NCBI GenBank assembly: GCA_902793315.1
Contig: CADBCT010000003.1
Coordinates: 1 to 36,139, forward strand
Direction: 5' to 3'
Source of the DNA: an uncultured Erysipelotrichaceae bacterium
GTDB taxonomy: Bacteria > Bacillota_I > Bacilli_A > RF39 > UBA660
Length of the DNA: 36,139 bases
The position numbers were made by a program, and so were the translations under genes. This document shows, piece after piece, positions 8,417-15,519 of this stretch. The notes under the pieces were generated by a model that was not told the DNA's origin, did not search any database, and was given only the letters and a program-made list of their open reading frames with translations. Every line of letters begins with the position of its first letter. The stretch's first letter is position 1.

Positions 8417-9191
8417 CTACAAAACTCTTCTCTAATTTTTTAAAAATCAAATAATTTACTGCTAATAGAACAAAGCTTAATACTGTCCAAATGCCAAATA
8501 AACGAAAGTTTGGCATTTCATGATAAAATAACACTGCTCTATAAGCCTCAACCATTACAGCCATTGGATTAACAGCCATAGCCCATTGAAATTTTGCTGG
8601 TAACATTGATGACAAATAAACTATTGGAGTTGCATAAAAACCTAATGTTAAAGCCACACTTACAAAATGATCTACATCATGTACAAATACTGTAATTGCT
8701 GATAAAAGAAAATTAATTGCTAATGTTAAAACATATTGAACGATTATTATTATTGGCAATAATAATATATGCTTAGAAAATCCAACGCCACTAAATATTA
8801 TAAATACAAACATAATTAAACATGTAATTAAGAAATTTACTAATTGTGAAGTAGTTATTGAAATAGGAATTATTTCTCTAGGAAAGTATACTTTCTTCAA
8901 AATGTTACCATTAGCCACGACACAACCTGTACCAGTCTGCACAGCAGTAGTGAAAAAAGTCCAAGGAATTAAAGCAACAATCATGAATATTGTATAGTTT
9001 TCTACATTTACTCTTAAGATATAAGGAAATACAAAAGCATAAACAGCTAACATCAACAATGGATTTAAAAAAGTCCATAATACTCCTAACCAAGAACCTT
9101 TATATTTACCTCTTATTTCCTTCTTTATGTTGGTCTTCAGCAATTCTCTATAATCATATAAATCTTTAAATACCTTCATGTATATATTCAC
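8406..9191 (-). CDS. ABC-2 type polysaccharide exporter permease
   Basis: This 261-residue integral membrane protein has about six hydrophobic segments and belongs to the ABC-2 permease family that exports O-antigen, capsule or teichoic acid (Wzm/TagG type). The amphipathic N-terminus (YDYRELLKTNIKKEIRGKYKGSWLG split around residue 25), LNPLLMLAVYAFVF and the C-terminal AYRAVLF segment are typical. With the ATPase encoded at 9646-10389 it should export a lipid-linked glycan across the membrane. The start is probably the GTG at 9189-9191, with AAAGGA close upstream; an in-frame ATG four codons later (9177-9179) is possible but lies far from that site. It starts 9 bases after the GtrA gene stop. 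Confidence 0.92.
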   Translation of the reverse strand: MNIYMKVFKDLYDYRELLKTNIKKEIRGKYKGSWLGVLWTFLNPLLMLAVYAFVFPYILRVNVENYTIFMIVALIPWTFFTTAVQTGTGCVVANGNILKKVYFPREIIPISITTSQLVNFLITCLIMFVFIIFSGVGFSKHILLLPIIIIVQYVLTLAINFLLSAITVFVHDVDHFVSVALTLGFYATPIVYLSSMLPAKFQWAMAVNPMAVMVEAYRAVLFYHEMPNFRLFGIWTVLSFVLLAVNYLIFKKLEKSFVEEL

Positions 9192-9200
9192 TTATCCTTT

Positions 9201-9599
9201 CTATCTTTCTAGAAATAGTTTTCTTGTTACAAAATTAAATACCATTACAATTCCAGTAGCTATTATTTTTACAATCAAATAATGTATTTTGACAATATCA
9301 GTACCAAACCACATAATTAGTTCTGTTAATCCTAATCCGATAACACTAAATACAATAAATAATATAAAATTACGTTTACTATCATGCTTATCATTTACTT
9401 CAAAAACGAATTTTATACTTAATATATAATTAAATATGACAGATACTGTAAAACCAATTGCAGCTGATAATAGAACACTTAATCCAAATACTTCCTTACA
9501 CAATATTAAAACTAAATAATCTATTAAAAATGCAATAGTACCTACTACTCCAAATTTCAATATTTGTTTAAACAATTTATTATTACTAATCCTGCCCAC
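9201..9599 (-). CDS. GtrA family membrane protein
   Basis: This 132-residue protein has four hydrophobic helices and the GtrA pattern (LKFGVVGTIAFLIDYLVL at the N-terminus, VIFNYILSIKFVF in the middle, FNFVTRKLFLER at the end). Family members are proposed to flip or handle polyprenyl-phosphate-linked monosaccharides such as undecaprenyl-phosphate-glucose; Rv3789 in the mycobacterial decaprenyl-phospho-arabinose pathway belongs to this family. Here it sits in one operon with a UbiA-type lipid-phosphosugar synthase and a GT-C enzyme, which suggests it serves the lipid-linked sugar made by that pair. The start is GTG with GAAGGA about 9 bases upstream. It lies between the ABC ATPase and permease genes. 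The specific substrate is an inference. Confidence 0.88.
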   Translation of the reverse strand: MGRISNNKLFKQILKFGVVGTIAFLIDYLVLILCKEVFGLSVLLSAAIGFTVSVIFNYILSIKFVFEVNDKHDSKRNFILFIVFSVIGLGLTELIMWFGTDIVKIHYLIVKIIATGIVMVFNFVTRKLFLER

Positions 9600-9645
9600 T
9601 ATATTTTTTCCTTCACTTTTAATTAATTAAATGTCTTATTTCCAT

Positions 9646-10389
9646 TTAACCACATACTTTCAAATATTCTTCCAAAACATCGTTTACTTTTCCATCTCTT
9701 CTTATTTCGCCCTTATATAACCATACTGCTCTATCACAAAATCTTTTTACCTGATCCATACTATGAGTAACTATAACGATTGTTTTTCCTGAATTTTTTA
9801 ATTCTATTAATTTATTAAAACATTTATCTTGGAAATGTTGGTCACCTACAGCCAATATTTCATCAATTAAGAGGATTTCTGCTTGAACATTAATTGCTAC
9901 TGAAAAAGCTAACCTCATATACATACCAGAAGAATATGTTCTTACTGGATTGTCAATAAAATCCCCTAATTCAGAAAACTCAATTATCTCATCAATCTTC
10001 TTATCAATTTCAGCTCGAGTTAACCCAAATATAGAAGCATTAAAATAAATGTTTTCCCTTCCAGTGAAGTCTTCGTGAAAACCTGCTCCTAATTCCAAAA
10101 GTGAAGTTAGTTTTCCGTTGGTAGTAATAGTCCCTTTATTAGGATATATAATTTTTGTCATAAGCTTTAGCAAAGTTGATTTACCACTACCATTGGTACC
10201 TATTAAGGCTACGCTTTCTCCCTTTTTAATTTCTAAATTTATATTTTTAAGCACTTCTAATATATCATTTTTTCCTTTGTTCTTCTTTGAAAAAAACAAT
10301 ATTTTTTCCTTTAATGTATGTGCTTTATCATAATATAATTTAAAACTTTTAGATACATGTGACACTTTAATTGCTATATCTTTTTCCAC
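9646..10389 (-). CDS. ABC polysaccharide exporter ATPase
   Basis: This 247-residue ATPase of the Wzt/TagH/KpsT group has a Walker A (GTNGSGKST, 64-72), an ABC signature (SSGMYMRLA, 153-161), a Walker B (ILLIDE, 172-177) and an H-loop (VTHSMDQ). It powers export of a lipid-linked glycan with the permease at 8406-9191. The C-terminal carbohydrate-binding domain of long Wzt proteins is absent, so export is probably not gated by end-cap recognition; this resembles capsule or short teichoic-acid ATPases. The start is GTG with GAGG 7 bases upstream. It has its own strong promoter at 10429-10457 besides read-through from upstream. Confidence 0.93.
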   Translation of the reverse strand: MEKDIAIKVSHVSKSFKLYYDKAHTLKEKILFFSKKNKGKNDILEVLKNINLEIKKGESVALIGTNGSGKSTLLKLMTKIIYPNKGTITTNGKLTSLLELGAGFHEDFTGRENIYFNASIFGLTRAEIDKKIDEIIEFSELGDFIDNPVRTYSSGMYMRLAFSVAINVQAEILLIDEILAVGDQHFQDKCFNKLIELKNSGKTIVIVTHSMDQVKRFCDRAVWLYKGEIRRDGKVNDVLEEYLKVCG

Positions 10390-10428
10390 ATCAATACCTC
10401 ATTTCGTATATCGCTTGATAACATTATA

Positions 10429-10457
10429 ATTATAATAGATTAGTTCTTTTTTTTCAA
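10429..10457 (-). promoter_or_regulatory. Internal sigma-A-type promoter before the ABC exporter genes
   Basis: The minus strand has TTGAAA (10452-10457), a 17-base spacer and TATAAT (10429-10434), followed at once by a second TATAAT. It lies between the GT2 stop and the ATPase start. It would let the ATPase, GtrA and permease be made independently of the upstream genes. Confidence 0.7.
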
Positions 10458-10462
10458 CTAAT

Positions 10463-11419
10463 TCATTTAGCAAATTTTTTATTAACACATCTGCAATACA
10501 ATTTAGTTAAGGTTTTATTTTTTTCAATAGTTTTTTGAAATAAATTTCTATTCCTATAATACTTATTATTTTTATAATCTGGTATTTCTTTTGACATATA
10601 TTCAAATGCTTCATCTATGAATCTCATACCAACATTGATATCTTTTTGATTTCTTTGTTGAATTGTGTAATTAGTAATCATTCTGACAGTTAATTTATTT
10701 AATTCTTCTCTATATTCTTGACTTTTAATATCATTACGAATTATTTTAATAATTTCTAAAATGTCAAAACACTTTTCATCTCTGACTGTTGTTTCACTAT
10801 TATTGCGAATATAGTAATAGTTTAAACATTCATTTACTTTACCAATTTTATTGGCATTTTTCATAGCATTTACTACAAATGGTGCATCCTCATATTTCAA
10901 ATTTTCAATGAATTTAATATCATTATCAATCAACAAATCACGTTTATATAACTTATTCCATGGAGATAAATTAATCTTTGTTAATAACTCTGGTTTATCT
11001 TTTAAAGCAGTATCTTGAAAATCATATAATTTTTCTTCGGAAATTTTGCCGTTATCATATTCCTTATAAAAATCACATATAACCATATCGCAGTTGCTAC
11101 TTTTTGCTTTCTTTAGTAATTCTTCACAAGAATTTCTAGATAAAGAATCATCACTGTCAACAAACATGATATATTCTCCTGAAGATTTATCAATACCAAA
11201 ATTTCTTGTATATCCAATACCATGATTATCGTTTTTATAATACTTGATTCTTGGGTCCTTGTATTTCTTAATAATCTTTTCAGTATTATCAGTAGATCCA
11301 TCATTAATAAGAATTATTTCCAATTCCTGCTCAGTTTGATTAATAAGTGAATCAATACATTTATTTAAGTATTTTTCAGAATTATAAATTGGAACAATTA
11401 TACTAATTTTATTTTTCAT
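10463..11419 (-). CDS. Glycosyltransferase, GT2 family
   Basis: This 318-residue GT-A enzyme has the family 2 core at 4-120: IVPIYNSEKYL, NDGSTDNTEK near 39 and the metal-binding DSDD at 88-91. The C-terminal part (WNKLYKRDLL, LKYEDAPFV) is typical of capsule and wall-polymer GT2 enzymes. It should transfer one sugar to the lipid-linked precursor in the cytoplasm; donor and acceptor are unknown. The basic C-terminus (RCVNKKFAK) may contact the membrane. It starts 16 bases after the UbiA-family gene stop, so it is in the same transcript. Confidence 0.9.
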   Translation of the reverse strand: MKNKISIIVPIYNSEKYLNKCIDSLINQTEQELEIILINDGSTDNTEKIIKKYKDPRIKYYKNDNHGIGYTRNFGIDKSSGEYIMFVDSDDSLSRNSCEELLKKAKSSNCDMVICDFYKEYDNGKISEEKLYDFQDTALKDKPELLTKINLSPWNKLYKRDLLIDNDIKFIENLKYEDAPFVVNAMKNANKIGKVNECLNYYYIRNNSETTVRDEKCFDILEIIKIIRNDIKSQEYREELNKLTVRMITNYTIQQRNQKDINVGMRFIDEAFEYMSKEIPDYKNNKYYRNRNLFQKTIEKNKTLTKLYCRCVNKKFAK

Positions 11420-11435
11420 TTTTTCCCTCTATTTC

Positions 11436-12308
11436 TTAAATAATATAAAGTAACATAAACATTACTATTCCATATAACATAGCTGTTCCTATAAGCAGTT
11501 TATCCGATAAAATAACTTCAATTGGATCTCCATGAGAATTACCTTCAATATTTAAGCTATACAATTGAAGAATAACTATTAGTAATGGTATAGTCCAGAA
11601 TATATAATCATTTCCCACTCTATTAATTGTTGTACTATCTACACACCACAATGTATAGGACACAATTGCTAATCCTAGCATTACATACATATTTTTATCA
11701 AGGAATTCTTTATTATATAATGCTAATACTTTTCTAGACTTATTACCGTTTTTAATGATTTCGTTGCGCCTTTTTCCAAAGCCTAAATAAAAAGCTCCAA
11801 AGATAATCATTAAATATAGATATTTAGATACCTCAATATTAGTAACTACGCCTCCATACATTACTCTAAATACAAATCCAGATACTAATATCATAATATC
11901 TACAATAGGCACATTTTTTAATCCTTTACTATACATAGTATTCAATACTATATAAATTAATGGTATTATGAATACCCCAATACTTTTTTGATTCATATAT
12001 AGATATACCATTAAAAAAACTGTAATTGCTACTAGTATAATCAATACTACATAGGCTTGCTTCTTGGTAACTTTTCCACTTGCTAATGGTCGAAGCTTTT
12101 TTATTGGATGTAATTTGTCTTTTTCAATATCACTCATATCATTAATAATATAAATAACACTAGACGTACAACAAAATATGACGAAAGCTATAAATGCTAC
12201 CTTAGCTAATTCAAGATTAAAAAGATTAGCACTAAAAAATATTGGCAAAAATACTAATAAATTTTTAATCCAGTGCTTTACTCTAATCAATTTGATATAA
12301 TTTTTCAT
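11436..12308 (-). CDS. UbiA-family prenyltransferase, decaprenyl-phosphate phosphoribosyltransferase-like
   Basis: This 290-residue polytopic protein has about eight or nine hydrophobic helices and the UbiA signature NDMSDIEKD (Asn56, Asp57, Asp60, Asp64), followed by HPIKKLRPLASG. The N-terminal RVKHWIKNLLVFLPIFFS matches the subgroup of decaprenyl-phosphate phosphoribosyltransferase (Rv3806c type; RP.QW.KN in actinobacteria). That enzyme moves 5-phosphoribose from PRPP to polyprenyl phosphate, unlike quinone- or heme-pathway members. The immediate neighbour upstream is a HAD phosphatase/GT-C fusion whose TAA stop abuts this ATG, so the two are coupled. I infer a lipid-linked pentose phosphate as product, then dephosphorylation by the HAD domain. 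The RBS is GAGGTG. The substrate is inferred from subfamily resemblance only. Confidence 0.82.
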   Translation of the reverse strand: MKNYIKLIRVKHWIKNLLVFLPIFFSANLFNLELAKVAFIAFVIFCCTSSVIYIINDMSDIEKDKLHPIKKLRPLASGKVTKKQAYVVLIILVAITVFLMVYLYMNQKSIGVFIIPLIYIVLNTMYSKGLKNVPIVDIMILVSGFVFRVMYGGVVTNIEVSKYLYLMIIFGAFYLGFGKRRNEIIKNGNKSRKVLALYNKEFLDKNMYVMLGLAIVSYTLWCVDSTTINRVGNDYIFWTIPLLIVILQLYSLNIEGNSHGDPIEVILSDKLLIGTAMLYGIVMFMLLYII

Positions 12309-14570
12309 TTATTTTTTCACCTCAAGTCTCCAACTTAATTTGTATTCAAAATTGTCTTGATTATCAATTTCTACTTTAGTATAATTTATCCCCTTATCAT
12401 TTAATAAATATTGATAACCATACTCTTCATCAGCAAAATGTATCTTTAAATCTTCAATATATTTCATTTCTGCTAAATCTCTATTATTATTATGAGCTGA
12501 TATAATATTATCTTTTACCACCTTTAGAAAGAAACATAAATTTATAAATAATACTAATAAGCAAAGTACATCAAACATTATATGTAATTTCTTATATTTA
12601 ACATACTTTTTTAAATAAACACTTAATATAAACACCCCAACAATTAGGTAATAGAAATGAGGAACATATCTTGCCCACCAGCTTTCTCCTAATAATACCA
12701 TAGTTATTAAAGTAGTAATTATTGGTATTAGGACATATTTCATTTTATCTTTTTCATTCTTTATCAATATGATAAACATTGGGATAAATACAATTATTGA
12801 CAGAATAAATGATAATGCAAATAAGGGGCCAAATCCACCTATTCTAGTATCTGGAATATATAATTGTTTAACCTCTGAACTATATACTATAAATGGATAT
12901 TTAAGAGTTGGTCTATTTTGATAATACGTTGTGTTTTCTGTTTTAGAGAACATTGAATAATACCATTTTTCTAATTTACTCATTTTTGCAAAGTCTTTAG
13001 GTTGCATAGTAGTAACAATATCAACTTTATTCTTACCAATTAGTGGATATAGTGGATTTATATGATCAATTGTATTTTTAACATATGAATTAGATCCAAC
13101 AAGAAATATTGATATTACATATACTATCGTAAATAGAATTGTTAATCTTTTAAATACTTTTATATTTTTATATTTAAATAGCCAATAAAAATAAAAAGTT
13201 GCCGCAATTACCCCTGAACACATTAATCCAGTAAACTTCAAATTACAAAAAATTGTACTTATAGATATTATTGAAATCCATAGAGGCATATTAGCTTTTT
13301 CTTCTGGATCAACCATGAATAGTAATAATAACTGAATTAAGAAGCATATTCCCATAATACCATCTACATAAAATGTGAATATTTGTGTCAAAACAATTGG
13401 ATTTAATACTAGAAATATTGTAAAAACTATACTCCAATTTTTATCTAGTATTTTTCTTAAAACATTATAAGTAATAATAAGTAGCATAATACTTAAAATT
13501 ACTATCAACGCTTTCCCTGCTTCAATGCAACCAGTTAAATTATACATAACAGCAGCATAAATCCAAGAAGCTTTTGGATAGTGTTCTATCCAAATATCTA
13601 CTTTAGATTTTTTATTGATTGGAATTACCTTTGAATTATGCTTTTGAAAATCTCTAGCACTCTCATATAAAGGGTTCCACCCATTTTTTATGAAAGCGAT
13701 AGCTGTCTTATGGTAATCATTTCCATCAATTGATAAATCATATATTTTAGTATTTAAAAACGGTATGACTGTTACTATTAATAAAAATATTAGTGCTAAA
13801 ATAATACTTCTCTCTTTTTTTAAAATGTATATGATTGGAATAATTATAGCCACTATTCCAATTACTAGTAACATATTATTAATATTTAATATTTGAAACA
13901 CTGAATATAATACTAATATACATAAAAAATACATACATAGCATAAAAAACAAAGTCATTGATTTGTTTTTTAAATCAAAGTAATTTTTAGTTTTTTCTTT
14001 TCCATATGATTTAATGTCTATTTCTTCAATCTTGTTACCAGTTACTAAATATGCTTCTTTTGCATACTCAAACATTGCTCTGTCAGATTTGACTGAGTCA
14101 GAGTAAAAGGCTTTCATTTTCTTTTTAGAAACTTTTTCATATCTGCTTATTTTTTCATAATCGTGACAATTTTTAGACAAAAATTCACCAGTCTTTTTGT
14201 CTACCTTACTAGCGATTATCAAAACATTTAATTTTTTTTCTAATGGTTTTAACAAAAATTCTGGAGAAGCAGATATTATTACATCTGTTTTTTTCTTTTG
14301 ATTTAAATACCAAGGCTTAATTTTATTGTAATGAATATCCCAAAAATCTTCAATATAATCATCAATATTATTTATTCTCTTTAGAAAAGAAAAAATATAT
14401 TCTTTAAATTTAGTCTTATCAATTATTTTTAATATATATAGTATTAATCCAAATACTTGTATTGGAGCTTGTAGTAATACTTTCTTATTTCTTTTTAATG
14501 AATATTTAAAAAAATCTACCGAAGAATCTCCATCATAAATTGTTTCATCAAAATCGTATCCGTTAATCAT
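12309..14570 (-). CDS. HAD phosphatase - GT-C glycosyltransferase fusion
   Basis: This 753-residue protein joins two parts. Residues 1-195 are a HAD-IB type phosphatase: motif I DFDET (Asp6, Asp8), motif II Ser100 in IISAS, a Lys-rich motif III near 150 and motif IV SDSVKSD (Asp158, Asp163). Residues about 205-690 are a polytopic GT-C glycosyltransferase with an acidic first outer loop (IDGNDYH, Asp282/Asp285, the usual catalytic position), a large outer loop (about 500-565) and WARYVPHFYY near 640. A soluble tail (about 690-753) follows. GT-C enzymes use polyprenyl-phosphate sugars outside the membrane. The fusion suggests one protein that dephosphorylates a lipid-linked sugar phosphate inside and uses the lipid-sugar outside. 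It directly precedes the UbiA gene. RBS AAAGGAAG, ATG start. Confidence 0.82.
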   Translation of the reverse strand: MINGYDFDETIYDGDSSVDFFKYSLKRNKKVLLQAPIQVFGLILYILKIIDKTKFKEYIFSFLKRINNIDDYIEDFWDIHYNKIKPWYLNQKKKTDVIISASPEFLLKPLEKKLNVLIIASKVDKKTGEFLSKNCHDYEKISRYEKVSKKKMKAFYSDSVKSDRAMFEYAKEAYLVTGNKIEEIDIKSYGKEKTKNYFDLKNKSMTLFFMLCMYFLCILVLYSVFQILNINNMLLVIGIVAIIIPIIYILKKERSIILALIFLLIVTVIPFLNTKIYDLSIDGNDYHKTAIAFIKNGWNPLYESARDFQKHNSKVIPINKKSKVDIWIEHYPKASWIYAAVMYNLTGCIEAGKALIVILSIMLLIITYNVLRKILDKNWSIVFTIFLVLNPIVLTQIFTFYVDGIMGICFLIQLLLLFMVDPEEKANMPLWISIISISTIFCNLKFTGLMCSGVIAATFYFYWLFKYKNIKVFKRLTILFTIVYVISIFLVGSNSYVKNTIDHINPLYPLIGKNKVDIVTTMQPKDFAKMSKLEKWYYSMFSKTENTTYYQNRPTLKYPFIVYSSEVKQLYIPDTRIGGFGPLFALSFILSIIVFIPMFIILIKNEKDKMKYVLIPIITTLITMVLLGESWWARYVPHFYYLIVGVFILSVYLKKYVKYKKLHIMFDVLCLLVLFINLCFFLKVVKDNIISAHNNNRDLAEMKYIEDLKIHFADEEYGYQYLLNDKGINYTKVEIDNQDNFEYKLSWRLEVKK

Positions 14571-14592
14571 AATGCTTCCTTTCTCTGCTTAC

Positions 14593-15510
14593 TTATTTTA
14601 ATAATTTACTAGTTAATTTAGGACTAATTCTAAATAATACTTTTTTTATTTTTCTATTAGTAGTATCAGTTAATAAATTATCATAGACTTTGTTTTCTTT
14701 TAATAGCTTTTTATATTCTTTGTAATCTTTTCCTTTTACTTCACATATCTTTAAAATCAAACTATTTGCAATAAAACTTTTAAATATTTTACTATCTAAT
14801 TTGCTTTTATCTATCTCTTTGATTAGATATAGATAATGATTATAAAAATCATTTACTTTTTTCTTTGTCCATTCATAATCCGGCTTATTCATTATACTAC
14901 CTTGACGGCGATAATAATTATAGCCAATATAGTTAATTGAATTAACTTTGCCAGCCTTAATTATAATTAAGGGAGTTAATCCAAAGTCTTCATGAATCAT
15001 ATTTTTAGCAAAGCTAAATTTTTCTTTTTCATAATAAGCTCTTCTAATGGCATAACACCAAACACTTTCTACAAAATGAAATTTCGATATAATTTCAAAA
15101 GCTTCTATACCATTTTTATCTTTAAAAGTAGTTTCTTTATAATCAGTTATTTCATCTTGATCTGTAACAGTTCTGACTTGGAATCTTACTAAATCAGGTT
15201 TGTTTTCTAATGATTTTGTTATTTCTTTTAATAAATCTTTATCCCAATAATCATCACTATCTAAGAATAATAGATATTCCCCAGTAGCTTTCTTTTCACC
15301 AATATTTCTTGCTTCACTTACACTAACGTGTTTACTAGTAATAACCTCTACATCATACTCTTTGGCAATTTCAATACTCTTATCAGTACATCCATCATCG
15401 ACAACAATAACTTCAAAATCTTTCATTGTTTGTTTAAAGACACTATCTAGGCATCTACCAATATATTCTTCAACATTATAAACTGGGATTATTATACTAA
15501 ATTTAGGCAT
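14593..15510 (-). CDS. Glycosyltransferase, GT2 family
   Basis: This 305-residue enzyme has the GT-A family 2 core in its first 120 residues: IIPVYNVEEYIGRCLDS, VVDDGCTD (37-44) and the metal-binding DSDD at 84-87. MIHEDFGLTPL is the usual acidic acceptor-side motif. It should add a sugar to the growing lipid-linked glycan. It is the second gene of the main unit: 9 bases after the polymerase-GT4 fusion and 22 bases before the HAD-GT-C fusion. The RBS is AGAGGTG, 5 bases from the ATG. Confidence 0.9.
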   Translation of the reverse strand: MPKFSIIIPVYNVEEYIGRCLDSVFKQTMKDFEVIVVDDGCTDKSIEIAKEYDVEVITSKHVSVSEARNIGEKKATGEYLLFLDSDDYWDKDLLKEITKSLENKPDLVRFQVRTVTDQDEITDYKETTFKDKNGIEAFEIISKFHFVESVWCYAIRRAYYEKEKFSFAKNMIHEDFGLTPLIIIKAGKVNSINYIGYNYYRRQGSIMNKPDYEWTKKKVNDFYNHYLYLIKEIDKSKLDSKIFKSFIANSLILKICEVKGKDYKEYKKLLKENKVYDNLLTDTTNRKIKKVLFRISPKLTSKLLK

Positions 15511-15519
15511 ATTACACCT

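Noticed and set aside
10430-10462. TTAGTT/AACTAA inverted repeat after the GT2 gene as a terminator
   Set aside because: The stem is only 6 A/T-rich pairs with a 10-base loop and no T tract; the same bases form a good -35/-10 promoter.
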